Shown one piece after another: positions 17,990 through 27,107 of a stretch of 64,000 nt of DNA (position 1 is its first letter; each line of letters opens with the position of its first letter). Where the stretch lies: NCBI RefSeq assembly GCF_900111685.1, contig NZ_FOHX01000003.1:62001-126000 (forward strand). Direction: 5' to 3'. Source of the DNA: Nonomuraea wenchangensis (GTDB lineage Bacteria > Actinomycetota > Actinomycetes > Streptosporangiales > Streptosporangiaceae). Position numbers and translations under genes: made by a program. The notes below the pieces were generated by a model. That model saw only the letters and a program-made list of their open reading frames with translations, searched no databases and had not been told where the DNA came from.

Positions 17990-18924
17990 TCGTCGTCCAC
18001 CGGCTGGTCCGGCTCCTGATCGTGCTGCTCGCGGTCACCTTCCTGTCGTACGCGCTGCTCAACCTGCTGCCCGGCGATCCGGTCACGCAGATCCTGGGCC
18101 TGTCGGCGACGGAGGAGGCCCGCGCGCAGGTGCGCCAGGAGCTGGGCCTGGACCAGCCGCTGCTGGTGCGCTACCTCGACTGGCTGGGCGGGATCGCGAC
18201 CGGCGACTTCGGCACCTCGTACATCACCCGGATGCCGGTCGCCGCCGAGCTGGCCGAGCGCCTGCCCGTCACGCTGGAGCTGCTGGTCGCGGCGCAGGTC
18301 ATCGCGCTCGGCCTGGCGATCCCGATCGGCGTGGCCGCCGCCCGCCGCGCCGGCCGGGCCCTCGACCAGGCGCTCACCGCCCTCAGCTTCGCGCTGCTGT
18401 CCACGCCCGTGTTCGTGCTCGGCGTGCTGCTCATCCTGGTCTTCGCGGTGACCTGGCAGGTCGTGCCCGCGACCGGGTGGACGCCGATCTCGCTCGACCT
18501 GGGATGGAACCTGACGTCGGTGATCCTGCCGGCGGTCACGCTGGGCTGCGGGCAGCTCGCGGTCTACGCGCGGCTGCTGCGTACGGACCTGATCGCCACC
18601 CTCCAGGAGGACTACATCACGCTCGCCCGCGCCCGCGGGCTGTCGCCGCGCCGCATCCTGTGGCGGCACGCGCTGCGCCCGTCCGCCATCACGCTCATCA
18701 CCGCCGTCGGGCTCAACCTGGGCGCGCTCATCGGCGGCGCGGTCATCATCGAGACCCTCTTCGGGCTGCCCGGCGTCGGGCGGCTCATCGTCGACTCCAT
18801 CTTCTCCCGGGATTACCTGTCCGTTCAGGGAGGCGTCGTGCTGATCTCGGTCGGCTACGTGGCCGTCAACGTCGCGGTGGACCTCGTGTACGCCGCCGTG
18901 GACCCCAGGATCCGTCGTGCGTAG
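17986..18924 (+). CDS. ABC transporter permease, DppB type
   Basis: This is an inner-membrane permease of the dipeptide/oligopeptide/nickel family, 312 aa with six helices. It starts at a GTG that overlaps the previous stop by four bases (GTGA). Family motifs are NLLPGDPVTQILG after helix 1, the loop DYITLARARGLSPRRILWRHALRPS, and ETLFGLPGVGRLIVDSI. It pairs with the permease half of the next protein. A longer frame through the binding-protein gene is a shadow. Confidence 0.92.
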   Translation: MIVVHRLVRLLIVLLAVTFLSYALLNLLPGDPVTQILGLSATEEARAQVRQELGLDQPLLVRYLDWLGGIATGDFGTSYITRMPVAAELAERLPVTLELLVAAQVIALGLAIPIGVAAARRAGRALDQALTALSFALLSTPVFVLGVLLILVFAVTWQVVPATGWTPISLDLGWNLTSVILPAVTLGCGQLAVYARLLRTDLIATLQEDYITLARARGLSPRRILWRHALRPSAITLITAVGLNLGALIGGAVIIETLFGLPGVGRLIVDSIFSRDYLSVQGGVVLISVGYVAVNVAVDLVYAAVDPRIRRA

Positions 18925-20809
18925 GGGCCGGCTGAGTGCTCGACTCGGGCTCGGGTTCTGGCTGGCGACCGGCTGGATCCTGCTGGTGCTGCTGGCCGCG
19001 CTGCTGGCGGACGTGCTGCCGCTGGCCCGCTACGACGAGACGCTGGCAGGACCGCCCCGGTCCGGGCCCTCGCCCGCCCATCCCTTCGGCACCGACGGGC
19101 TCGGCCGCGACGTGCTGAGCCGCGTGGTGCACGGGGCCCGCGTCTCGCTCGGCGTCGGCCTCGGCGCGGTGCTGCTCGGGCTCGCCATCGGCGCGCCGCT
19201 CGGGCTGCTCGCCGGCTACCGCAGGAAGGCCGCCGACGCGGTGATCATGGCGTTGAACGACGTGGCGCAGGCGTTCCCCGCGCTCGTCTTCGCCCTCGCC
19301 GTGGTGGCGTTCGCGGGCGCGAACCTGCGCAATGTGATCATCGTGCTGGGTGTGCTCGGGGTGCCGTCGTGGGTGCGGCTCGTGCGCGGATCCACGCTCA
19401 CCTACGCCGGGCGGGAGTTCGTGCTCGCCGCCCGGGTGCTCGGCGCCCGCGACCGGCGCATCCTGTGGCGCGAGGTCGTGCCGAACGTCGCCGTGCCGGC
19501 CTCGTCGTACGCGTTCATCGGCATGGCCGTGGTCATCGTCGCCGAGGGCAGCCTCGCCTTCCTCGGCCTGTCGGTCCAGGCTCCCACCCCGACCTGGGGC
19601 GGCCTCATCAACGAGGGCCGCACCATCATGGAGGACGCCCCCAACGTGGTCCTCGCGCCGTCGGTCGTGATGTTCCTGACCGTGCTGTCGTTCAACCTGG
19701 TCGGCGACCGGCTGCGGGCGCTGACCGACGTGCGGGAGATCGGCCTGGAGCCGGTGCGCCAGGCGGTCGCCGCCGTCCCCGCGCCCACCGCGCCGCACCC
19801 CGTGCGGGACTGCCTGCTGCAGGCCGAGGACGTGCGGACGCACTTCGTCACCCCGCGCGGCCTGGTCAAGGCCGTGGACGGGGTCTCCTTCACGCTGGAA
19901 CGCGGCCGGACGCTGGCCGTCGTGGGCGAGTCCGGTTCGGGGAAGTCCATGCTCATCAGGTCGATCCTCGGCCTGCTGCCCGGCACGGCGGTGCGCGGCG
20001 GCACCGTCTACCTGTCCGGCGACGACCTGACCGCCCGCTCGCCCGCCGAGATGCGCTCGGTGCTCGGGCCGCGCCTCGGGACCGTCTTCCAGGACCCGAT
20101 GACCGCGCTCAACCCGGTGCGGACCATCGGCGCCCAGGTGACCGAGCCGCTGCGGGTGCACCTGCGCATGGGCCGGCGGCAGGCGCGCGAGGAGGCCGTA
20201 CGGCTGCTGGCCTCCGTCGGCATCCCCGACCCCGCCCGCACGCTGCGCCGCTACCCGCACCAGCTCTCCGGCGGGATGCGGCAGCGGGTGACGATCGCCA
20301 TGGCGCTGTCGTGCGGGCCCGACGTGCTGTTCGCCGACGAGCCGACGACCGCGCTCGACGTCACCATCCAGGACCAGGTGCTGCGGCTGCTGCACCGGCT
20401 GCGCGAGGAGCGCGACATGGCCGTGGTGCTGGTCAGCCACGACCTGTCGGTGGTGGCGCGCTGGGCGGACGAGGTCATCGTCATGTACGCCGGGCGGGTG
20501 GTCGAGCGGGGGCCGGCGGCCGAGGTGTTCGGCCGGCCGCGCATGCCGTACACGGAGGCCCTGCTCCAGGCCGCGCCCCGACTCACCGACCCGGCCCACC
20601 ACCGGCTCCGGGTCATCTCCGGCCGGCCGCCCGACCTCGCCGACCTGCCCGCCGGGTGCGCCTTCCGCGCGCGCTGCGCGTACGCCGGGGACCGCTGCGC
20701 CACCGAGCCGCCGCCGCTGACGGAGGTGGAGGGGCGCGCGTACGCGTGCTGGCACCCGCTCCCCTCGACCGAGACCTCTCTGGAAGGGACGCACGTCGAT
20801 GGCCGGTAG
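18917..20809 (+). CDS. fused ABC permease (DppC type) and ATPase (DppD type)
   Basis: This 630-aa protein joins two usually separate transporter subunits. Residues 1-280 are a DppC-type permease ([20 protein letters not shown], and the loop [24 protein letters not shown]). Residues about 300-600 are an ABC ATPase with Walker A GESGSGKS near residue 337, signature LSGGMRQR near 450 and Walker B FADEP near 470. The C-terminal Cys-rich tail ([14 protein letters not shown]) is usual in oligopeptide ATPases. The GTG start overlaps the DppB gene by eight bases. Such fusions occur in other actinobacteria. I see no frameshift at the join. Confidence 0.9.
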   Translation: MRRGRLSARLGLGFWLATGWILLVLLAALLADVLPLARYDETLAGPPRSGPSPAHPFGTDGLGRDVLSRVVHGARVSLGVGLGAVLLGLAIGAPLGLLAGYRRKAADAVIMALNDVAQAFPALVFALAVVAFAGANLRNVIIVLGVLGVPSWVRLVRGSTLTYAGREFVLAARVLGARDRRILWREVVPNVAVPASSYAFIGMAVVIVAEGSLAFLGLSVQAPTPTWGGLINEGRTIMEDAPNVVLAPSVVMFLTVLSFNLVGDRLRALTDVREIGLEPVRQAVAAVPAPTAPHPVRDCLLQAEDVRTHFVTPRGLVKAVDGVSFTLERGRTLAVVGESGSGKSMLIRSILGLLPGTAVRGGTVYLSGDDLTARSPAEMRSVLGPRLGTVFQDPMTALNPVRTIGAQVTEPLRVHLRMGRRQAREEAVRLLASVGIPDPARTLRRYPHQLSGGMRQRVTIAMALSCGPDVLFADEPTTALDVTIQDQVLRLLHRLREERDMAVVLVSHDLSVVARWADEVIVMYAGRVVERGPAAEVFGRPRMPYTEALLQAAPRLTDPAHHRLRVISGRPPDLADLPAGCAFRARCAYAGDRCATEPPPLTEVEGRAYACWHPLPSTETSLEGTHVDGR

Positions 20810-21773
20810 CGGGAACGCGCACCTGCGCCCTCGTGACGAGGTGCTGCTGCGGGTGGAGGATCTGGTCGTGGAGTTCCCCGCGGGCCGTGCCGGCCGTACG
20901 GTGAGCGCCGTCGCCGGGGTCAGCTTCGACCTGCGGAGGGGCGAGACGCTCGGCATCGTCGGCGAGTCCGGGTGCGGCAAGTCGAGCGCGGCCCGCGCCC
21001 TCGTGCAACTGCCGCCGCCGCGCTCGGGCTCGGTGCTGCTGGACGGCCAGGAGCTGACCGCCCTGCGCGGCGAGGCCCTGCGCCGTACCCGCCGGCGCCT
21101 CCAGATGATCTTCCAGGACCCGATCTCCTCGCTCAACCCGCGCCGCCGCGTCCGCGACATCGTCGGCGAGGGCCCGCGCGTGTGGCAGTTGCCCGGCGAC
21201 CGGGTGGACGAGGTGCTGGAGGCGGTCGGCCTCGACCCGGGGACGGCGGCGGAGCGGCGGCCGCACGAGTTCTCGGGCGGGCAGTGCCAGCGCATCTCCA
21301 TCGCCCGCGCCCTGATCCTGGAGCCCGAGGTGGTGATCTGCGACGAGCCGGTGTCGGCGCTGGACGTGTCGGTGCAGGCCCAGATTCTCAACCTGCTGGA
21401 GGACCTCAAGGCGCGCTACCGGCTGACGCTCGTGTTCATCGCGCACGACCTGGCCGTGGTGAAGAACGTGAGCGACCGCGTCATGGTGATGTACCTGGGC
21501 AAGGTGTGCGAGCTGGCGCCGGGCGGGGACCTCATCTCCCGGCCCGCGCATCCGTACACCCGGGCCCTGATCGCCTCCATCCCGAGCAGCGCCCGGCCGG
21601 CGGAGACCCTGATCACCGGCGAGCCGCCCTCCCCCGTGGACCCGCCCTCCGGCTGCCGGTTCCGTACGCGCTGCCCGCGCGCCACGGACCGCTGCTCGCT
21701 GGAGGAGCCCCAGATCCGGCAGATCGGCGAAGACCACTGGCTGGCCTGCCACAACCCCGCACCGAACCACTGA
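20799..21773 (+). CDS. ABC transporter ATP-binding protein, DppF/OppF type
   Basis: This is the second ATPase of the peptide/nickel-type importer, 324 aa. Walker [12 protein letters not shown] is near residue 54, signature [15 protein letters not shown] near 160, and Walker [18 protein letters not shown] follows. The tail [14 protein letters not shown] is typical of the family. The start overlaps the fusion gene by 11 bp, and eight bases separate it from the acyl-CoA dehydrogenase gene, so all are co-transcribed. Confidence 0.93.
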   Translation: MAGSGNAHLRPRDEVLLRVEDLVVEFPAGRAGRTVSAVAGVSFDLRRGETLGIVGESGCGKSSAARALVQLPPPRSGSVLLDGQELTALRGEALRRTRRRLQMIFQDPISSLNPRRRVRDIVGEGPRVWQLPGDRVDEVLEAVGLDPGTAAERRPHEFSGGQCQRISIARALILEPEVVICDEPVSALDVSVQAQILNLLEDLKARYRLTLVFIAHDLAVVKNVSDRVMVMYLGKVCELAPGGDLISRPAHPYTRALIASIPSSARPAETLITGEPPSPVDPPSGCRFRTRCPRATDRCSLEEPQIRQIGEDHWLACHNPAPNH

Positions 21774-21781
21774 GAGGCACG

Positions 21782-23005
21782 ATGGCCATCGACTTCACCC
21801 TCGCCCCCGAGCACGAGGAGATCCGCAAACGGGTCCGCTCGTTCATCCAGGGCACCGTCATCCCCGCCATGGAGGAGGTGCGGGAGGGCGACCGGGACGC
21901 CTACCTGCGCGCCATCTTCCGGCTCCGCTCCCAGGCGAAGGCCGAGGGCCTGTGGCTGCCGCACATGCCGAAGGAGTGGGGCGGCATGGGATTGGGGCAC
22001 GTGGAGCTGGCCATGGTGCAGTCGGAGGCGGCCAAGACCCGCATCGGCCCGTGGGTGCTCAACTGCCAGGCCCCGGACGAGGGCAACATGCACACCCTGC
22101 TGCACTGGGCGACCGACGAGCAGAAGGAGAAGTATCTCCGCCCGCTGCTGGAGGGCACCCAGATGTCCTGCTTCGCGATGACCGAGCCCGAGGTCGCCGG
22201 CTCCGACCCGACCCTCATCCGGACGACCGCCGTGCAGGACGGCGACGAATGGGTGATCAACGGCCACAAATGGTTCATCTCCAACGCCCGCCGGGCCAGT
22301 TTCGCCATCCTCATCGCCCGCACCGAGCAGGACGTCCCCGAGGGCACCCGCGGCGCCACCACCGCCTTCCTCGTGGACCTGCCCAACCCCGGCTGGAAGG
22401 ACGTCCGCGAGGTCGAGACCATGCACGGCTCCACCGGCCACAGCGAGATCGTCATCGAGGACCTCCGCCTGCCGGACACCGCCGTGCTCGGCGGCCGGGG
22501 CAACGGCCACCGCCTGGGACAGTACCGTCTCGGACCGGCCCGCCTCGCCCACTGCATGCGCTGGATCTCCCAGGCGGAGACGGCCCTGGACATGATGGTC
22601 GACCGCGCGCTCAACCGCTACAGCCACGGCTCCCTGCTCGCCGAGAAGCAGGGCGTCCAGTGGCTGATCGCCGACTCGGCGATGGAGCTCTACCAGTGCA
22701 AGCTGATGGTCCTGCACGCCGCCTCGAAGATCGACAAGGGCGAGGACTTCCGTACGGAGGTCTCGATGGCCAAGCACTTCGTGGCCAACAGCCTCAACCG
22801 CATCGTGGACCGCGCCATCCAGGTGCACGGCGCGCTGGGCTACTCGACGGACACGCCGCTGGCGGACATGTTCCAGCACGCCCGCTGGGCCCGCTTCGCC
22901 GACGGCGCGGACGAGATCCACCAGATGCGCATCGCCGAACGCACCATCGCCGCCTACCAGGCGACCGGATCCACCAGCTCCGCCACCGGCGGACTGCCCA
23001 TCTGA
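21782..23005 (+). CDS. acyl-CoA dehydrogenase
   Basis: This is an FAD-dependent acyl-CoA dehydrogenase, 407 aa, the usual full length. Visible family features are MTEPEVAGSDPT (FAD and substrate contact), GDEWVINGHKWFISNA, RNLSR-region equivalent RLGPARLAHCMRWISQAE, and the C-terminal QVHGALGYSTDTPLADMFQHAR. The ATG follows GAGAGG and lies eight bases after the ABC ATPase gene. An ABC importer tied to a dehydrogenase under one TetR repressor suggests uptake and oxidation of an acyl or amino-acid-like compound. A terminator hairpin follows at once. Confidence 0.9.
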   Translation: MAIDFTLAPEHEEIRKRVRSFIQGTVIPAMEEVREGDRDAYLRAIFRLRSQAKAEGLWLPHMPKEWGGMGLGHVELAMVQSEAAKTRIGPWVLNCQAPDEGNMHTLLHWATDEQKEKYLRPLLEGTQMSCFAMTEPEVAGSDPTLIRTTAVQDGDEWVINGHKWFISNARRASFAILIARTEQDVPEGTRGATTAFLVDLPNPGWKDVREVETMHGSTGHSEIVIEDLRLPDTAVLGGRGNGHRLGQYRLGPARLAHCMRWISQAETALDMMVDRALNRYSHGSLLAEKQGVQWLIADSAMELYQCKLMVLHAASKIDKGEDFRTEVSMAKHFVANSLNRIVDRAIQVHGALGYSTDTPLADMFQHARWARFADGADEIHQMRIAERTIAAYQATGSTSSATGGLPI

Positions 23006-23014
23006 CGCCACACC

Positions 23015-23040
23015 GCCGGCGGTCCTCCGGGACCGCCGGC
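23015..23040 (+). terminator. rho-independent-type hairpin after the acyl-CoA dehydrogenase operon
   Basis: An 11-bp perfect stem (GCCGGCGGTCC with its complement) and a 4-nt loop lie 10 bp after the stop codon. There is no T-tract beyond a short pyrimidine run. It ends the ABC/dehydrogenase operon. Confidence 0.7.
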
Positions 23041-23160
23041 ACCCCCATTTGCGCCCTGACCCCGGTCGTCGACCGCACGTACGCGCTGACCGACGCCCGC
23101 GAAGCCATGCGCCACTTCGAGACCGGCCACCCCACGGGAAAGATCGTCGTGACCGTGTGA
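23041..23160 (+). pseudogene. C-terminal remnant of a zinc-type alcohol dehydrogenase/quinone oxidoreductase (MDR)
   Basis: The last 38 codons before the TGA at 23160 read PVVDRTYALTDAREAMRHFE, followed by TGHPTGKIVVTV. That is the usual C-terminal end of medium-chain NADPH:quinone or alcohol dehydrogenases (IDRTYPL-EAREA-R-LE-GHARGKVVI-V). Nothing upstream continues the family, because the acyl-CoA dehydrogenase gene and its terminator occupy the space. It is therefore a stump left by a deletion or replacement. Confidence 0.6.
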
Positions 23161-23206
23161 CGACGGACGGTGAATGCGGTTGCCCCTCCCGGGCAGTAAC
23201 CGCACT

Positions 23207-23749
23207 ATGATCGACGATTTTCTGGGCCACTGGTGGGCCCTGGCCCTGCGCGGGGTGCTCGCCCTGATCTTCGGCATTCTCGCCGTCGCCTGGCCGGGGA
23301 TCACCCTGCTGGTGCTGGCCGTCGTGTTCGGCGCGTACGCGCTCGTGGACGGCATCCTCGCCGGCGTCGCCGCCACCCGCGCGGCCAAGGGGCGGCGCGC
23401 CCCGCTGATCCTGCTGGCCGTGGCCGGGGTGGTGTTCGGGATCCTGTGCCTGCTCTGGCCCGGGGTGACGGTGCTGGTCATCACGCTGCTCATCGGGATC
23501 TGGGCGGTCGTGACCGGCGTCGCGGAGATCATGACCGCGATCAGGATGCGCCGCGAGATCCAGGGCGAGTGGCTGCACGTCCTCGGCGGCGCGCTGTCGG
23601 TGCTGTTCGGCGTGCTGGTGCTGGCCTGGCCGGCGGCCGGGGCGCTCACCGTCGCGCTGATCATCGGCATCTACGCCATCCTGGCCGGGATCGTGCTGAT
23701 CGTCCTCGCCTTCCGGATGCGGCGGCTGCGGGCGCACGCCGCGGTGTGA
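23207..23749 (+). CDS. HdeD family (DUF308) membrane protein
   Basis: This is a small integral membrane protein of about 180 aa with six short hydrophobic helices in three pairs (LALRGVLALIFGILAVAWPG, VVFGILCLLWPGVTVLVITL, LSVLFGVLVLAWPAAGALTV). The repeated F-GIL-L-WPG pattern is the DUF308/HdeD signature. HdeD of enteric bacteria is linked to acid stress, and the actinobacterial role is unknown. An ATG at 23174 would add 11 residues. I prefer 23207 because the family starts close to the first helix. Confidence 0.85.
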   Translation: MIDDFLGHWWALALRGVLALIFGILAVAWPGITLLVLAVVFGAYALVDGILAGVAATRAAKGRRAPLILLAVAGVVFGILCLLWPGVTVLVITLLIGIWAVVTGVAEIMTAIRMRREIQGEWLHVLGGALSVLFGVLVLAWPAAGALTVALIIGIYAILAGIVLIVLAFRMRRLRAHAAV

Positions 23750-23789
23750 CGCGCGTTAGGCGGTCCGCCCCAGGGGCAGACCGCTGAGC

Positions 23790-24647
23790 ATGCCGGAAAC
23801 CACACCACCACCACAGCAGAACCAGCAGTACCCCGGCCGTACGGGCGAGATGTCCCCGGAGCCCCGCGACGAGATGCGCGACTACGTCGGACGGAACCTC
23901 CTGGAAGGCAAGAAGGCGCTGATCACCGGCGGCGACTCCGGCATCGGCAGGGCCGTCGCGGTGGCCTTCGCCAAGGAGGGCGCCGACGTCGCGGTCGCGT
24001 ACCTGAGCGAGCACGAGGACGCCGCCCACACCCGCAAGCTGGTCGAGGAGGCCGGCCGTCGCTGCGTGCTGCTGCCGGGCGACCTCGGGGACGCGGCGCA
24101 CTGCGGCTCGGTCGTCGCGCAGGCGGTGTCCGAGCTGGGCGGGCTGGACGTCCTGGTCAACAACGTGGCCTACCAGGCGCCGGTGGACGGCCTGGAGGAG
24201 CTGTCCGACGAGCAGTGGGAGCACACGTTCGCGGTCAACATCCACAGCTACTTCCGCGTCACCAAGGCCGCGCTCCCCCATCTGCGCGAGGGCAGCGCGA
24301 TCATCAACACGTCCTCGATCAACGGGCTGCGTGGCAACAAGACGCTCATCGACTACGCCGCCACCAAGGGCGCGATCAACGCGTTCACCTACTCCATGGC
24401 CCAGAACCTCACCGAACGCGGCATCAGGGTCAACGCCGTCGCGCCGGGCCCGGTCTGGACGCCGCTGATCCCGGCGACCATGCCGGAGGGCAAGGTGGAG
24501 AAGTTCGGCGAGCAGGCGCCCATGGGACGGGCCGCCGACCCGGACGAGATCGCCCCCTCGTACGTCTTCTTCGCCGCGAACCGCATGTCGTCGTACTACA
24601 CCGGCGAGGTTCTCGCCCCCATCGGCGGCGAGACGCTGCCGGGCTGA
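23790..24647 (+). CDS. SDR family oxidoreductase, general-stress type (YghA/GSP39-like)
   Basis: This is a classical short-chain dehydrogenase, 285 aa. A 35-residue N-terminal extension rich in Gln/Pro (QQNQQYPGRTGEMSPEPRDEM) is typical of the YghA/general stress protein 39 group. The cofactor motif TGGDSGIG is at residues 46-53, NNVAYQ follows LDVLV, and the catalytic residues are Ser175/Ser176, Tyr189 and Lys193. A terminator hairpin follows. The substrate is unknown. The neighbours (HdeD-like and universal stress proteins) fit a stress setting. Confidence 0.88.
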   Translation: MPETTPPPQQNQQYPGRTGEMSPEPRDEMRDYVGRNLLEGKKALITGGDSGIGRAVAVAFAKEGADVAVAYLSEHEDAAHTRKLVEEAGRRCVLLPGDLGDAAHCGSVVAQAVSELGGLDVLVNNVAYQAPVDGLEELSDEQWEHTFAVNIHSYFRVTKAALPHLREGSAIINTSSINGLRGNKTLIDYAATKGAINAFTYSMAQNLTERGIRVNAVAPGPVWTPLIPATMPEGKVEKFGEQAPMGRAADPDEIAPSYVFFAANRMSSYYTGEVLAPIGGETLPG

Positions 24648-24653
24648 GCCCGC

Positions 24654-24683
24654 CCTCGCGGGCTCCGCCGGGAGCCCGCGAGG
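24654..24683 (+). terminator. rho-independent terminator after the SDR gene
   Basis: A perfect 12-bp stem (CCTCGCGGGCTC with its complement) and a 6-nt loop are followed by TTT, seven bases after the stop codon. Confidence 0.8.
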
Positions 24684-24726
24684 TTTGCCGATCGTCCACA
24701 GCGGTACGGTCCCCATCAGGGGGAAC

Positions 24727-25080
24727 ATGAAGAAGATCGCCGCTGTTGCAGGGCTCGTGGTGGTGACCGCGATGGGAGGTCCCGCCGCCGCAGGTGATGG
24801 CATGTCGCAGCAGGAAGTCAGCCGGGAGCAGTATCAGGTCCTGGTCTCCCAGTGCCGCTACGCCGACACCGCCAAGGCCCGGGCGCGATGCCGCGCCGAG
24901 GTCGTGGAGCTGTACCGCATCGGCCGGACGGACAAATCACTCGACTGCCGCACCTACTCCGGCATCACGGTGTGCGGCAAGCTCAGGCTCAGCAAGTCCG
25001 AGCGCCAGTGCGTACGACACTCCGTCGAACAGGGCGTGCCCTACCGGCGGGCCGAGGTCGAGTGTTACGCCCTGTCATGA
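24727..25080 (+). CDS. small secreted six-cysteine protein of unknown function
   Basis: I do not recognise this family. The 117-aa product begins MKKIAAVAGLVVVTAMGG with a likely signal-peptidase site after GPAAA. The mature part has six cysteines (SQC, ARC, LDC, TVC, RQC, VEC), enough for three disulfides outside the cell, and is rich in Arg and Lys. The ATG at 24727 follows AGGGGGA; an in-frame ATG at 24685 lies inside the terminator region. Its stop overlaps the start of the universal stress protein gene by four bases (ATGA), so the two are translated together. Confidence 0.65.
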   Translation: MKKIAAVAGLVVVTAMGGPAAAGDGMSQQEVSREQYQVLVSQCRYADTAKARARCRAEVVELYRIGRTDKSLDCRTYSGITVCGKLRLSKSERQCVRHSVEQGVPYRRAEVECYALS

Positions 25081-25916
25081 TCCTCGTCGGGGTGGACGGG
25101 TCGCGGACCGGGCTGGAGGCCGCCGCGTGGGCCGGGGCCGAGGCGGCGCTGCGCCGTACGCCGCTGACCGTGGCCCACGCCGTCGCCCGCTGGGTGACCG
25201 AGAACGACAGCGGCCGCTACGCCGAGGTCAGCCGGTGGCTGCGCGAGGGCGGCGCGACCGTGCTCGCCGCGGCCGAGGACCGGGTGCGGAGGGAGCACCC
25301 GTACGTCGAGGTGCACACCGAGCTGCTGCCCGGCGATCCGCGCGCCGCGCTCATCGAGGCCGCCGCGGACGCCGAGCTGCTGGTCGTGGGCAACCGGGGG
25401 ACCGGCGGCCTGCGCGGGCTGCTGATCGGGTCCGTGGCGTACGGGGTGGCCGCGCACTCCGGCACGGACGTGGTGCTGGTGCCGGCCCGGCCCGCGGGCA
25501 CGCCGGGAACGCGCGGCGAGATCGTGGCCGGCGTCGACGGCTCCCCCCACGGGCTGCGGGCGCTGGACTTCGCCCTGGCCGAGGCGGGCAGGCGCGGCGT
25601 GCCGCTGCGGGCCGTGCACGGGTGGGCCTGGCCGCAGGTCACCGGGTTCGGCCCGGCCGACCCCGACAGCGAGCAGGACGTCCTGCGCGAGCTGCAGGCG
25701 CTCGTGGAGGAGCGGCAGGAACGGCATCCGGGCGTCACGGTCGTGACGGAGGTCGTCCACGGCCATCCGGTCGAAGTGCTCAAGGAGGCGGCGGCGGGGG
25801 CGGACCTGCTCGTGGTCGGCTCGCGCGGCCACACCTACTTCGCCGGGCTGATCCTCGGCTCGGTCAGCCAGGCCCTGCTCCATCACGCGCCGTGCCCGCT
25901 CGCCGTCGTCCGCTGA
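25077..25916 (+). CDS. universal stress protein, tandem UspA domains
   Basis: This is a cytoplasmic stress protein, 279 aa, with two UspA domains (residues about 1-140 and 145-279). Each carries the ATP-binding pattern G-x2-G-x9-G-S: GNRGTGGLRGLLIGSVA and GSRGHTYFAGLILGSVS. Each domain starts with VGVDGS or AGVDGS. The ATG overlaps the stop of the small secreted protein. Tandem Usp proteins often belong to hypoxia (DosR) regulons in actinobacteria, but I see no DosR-like box upstream here. Confidence 0.92.
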   Translation: MILVGVDGSRTGLEAAAWAGAEAALRRTPLTVAHAVARWVTENDSGRYAEVSRWLREGGATVLAAAEDRVRREHPYVEVHTELLPGDPRAALIEAAADAELLVVGNRGTGGLRGLLIGSVAYGVAAHSGTDVVLVPARPAGTPGTRGEIVAGVDGSPHGLRALDFALAEAGRRGVPLRAVHGWAWPQVTGFGPADPDSEQDVLRELQALVEERQERHPGVTVVTEVVHGHPVEVLKEAAAGADLLVVGSRGHTYFAGLILGSVSQALLHHAPCPLAVVR

Positions 25917-26034
25917 AAGTTACACGCTCCGGTACGGCAACGCCGCAGGTCGCGGCTCCTTGACCGGTTAGCCGCTTTCCGTCGTACGACCGCGCTTTTA
26001 CGATCAGCGCCAGACGACGACGGGAGAGCGGACG

Positions 26035-27078
26035 ATGCGGAAGACCAGCGGTGCGCTGGCGGCGTTCCTGGCCCTGGCCGCGGTGGTGATGTACCTGACC
26101 GCCACGCCGGCCAGCGCGGCCGCCATCAGGATCATGCCCTTGGGAGACTCGATCACGGGGTCGCCGGGCTGCTGGCGGGCACTGCTCTGGAACAAGTTAC
26201 AGAGCACCGGCTACACCGACATCGACTTCGTCGGCACGCTGCCGCCCCAGGGCTGCGGGGTCGCCCACGACGGCGACAACGAGGGCCACGGCGGCTACCT
26301 GGCCACGAACGTGGCCAACCAGAACCTGTTGCCCGGCTGGCTCTCCGCCACCAGGCCCGACGTCGTCATGATGCACTTCGGCACCAACGACGTGTGGAGC
26401 AACATCCCGCCGGCGACGATCCTCGGCGCGTTCACCACGCTGGTGAACCAGATGCGGGCCAGCAACCCCGCCATGAAGATCCTGGTCGCCAAGATCATTC
26501 CGATGAACCCGTCAAGTTGCGCCGAGTGCGGCCAGCGCACCGTCACCTTCAACAACGCCATCCCCGCCTGGGCCTCGTCCACCTCGACCGCGCAGTCCCC
26601 CATCACCGTGGTCGACCAGTGGACCGGCTTCAACACGGCCAGCGACACCTACGACGGGGTGCACCCGAACGCGGCCGGCGACCAGAAGATGTCGGACAAG
26701 TGGTATCCGGCGCTGGTGAACGCCCTGTCCGGCGTCACCCCGACCCCGACCGTCACCCCCACGGTCACCCCCACCACGAGCGGCGGATGCACCGCCACCT
26801 ACCGCAACGCCGGCCAGTGGCAGGGCGGCTTCCAGGGCGAGGTCACCGTCAAGAACACCGGCACGGCGCCGATGAGCGGCTGGACCGTGCGCTGGACGTT
26901 CGCGAACGGCCAGCAGGTCACCCAGATCTGGGGCGGCACGCTGAGCGCGAGCGGCGCGAACGTCACCGTGCGCAACGAGAGCTGGAACGGCTCGCTGGCG
27001 CCGGGCGCGTCCACCACGTTCGGCTTCCTGGCCTCCTACAACGGCACCAACACCGCCCCCAGCCCCACCTGCTCCTGA
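26035..27078 (+). CDS. secreted SGNH/GDSL esterase with C-terminal cellulose-binding module (CBM2)
   Basis: This is an extracellular carbohydrate-active esterase, 347 aa. The signal peptide ends near TPASA-AAIR. The SGNH domain has MPLGDSITG with nucleophile Ser39, the block FGTNDVW, and DGVHPNAAGD with the catalytic Asp/His near residue 210. A Pro/Thr linker (TPTPTVTPTVTPTT) leads to a CBM2 module of about 95 residues (QWQGGFQGEVTVKNTG, GWTVRWTFANGQQV, and paired terminal cysteines). It probably removes acyl groups from plant polysaccharide bound through the CBM. Confidence 0.92.
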   Translation: MRKTSGALAAFLALAAVVMYLTATPASAAAIRIMPLGDSITGSPGCWRALLWNKLQSTGYTDIDFVGTLPPQGCGVAHDGDNEGHGGYLATNVANQNLLPGWLSATRPDVVMMHFGTNDVWSNIPPATILGAFTTLVNQMRASNPAMKILVAKIIPMNPSSCAECGQRTVTFNNAIPAWASSTSTAQSPITVVDQWTGFNTASDTYDGVHPNAAGDQKMSDKWYPALVNALSGVTPTPTVTPTVTPTTSGGCTATYRNAGQWQGGFQGEVTVKNTGTAPMSGWTVRWTFANGQQVTQIWGGTLSASGANVTVRNESWNGSLAPGASTTFGFLASYNGTNTAPSPTCS

Positions 27079-27107
27079 CCATCCCCCGCCGGTGGCCGGC
27101 AGGTCGC

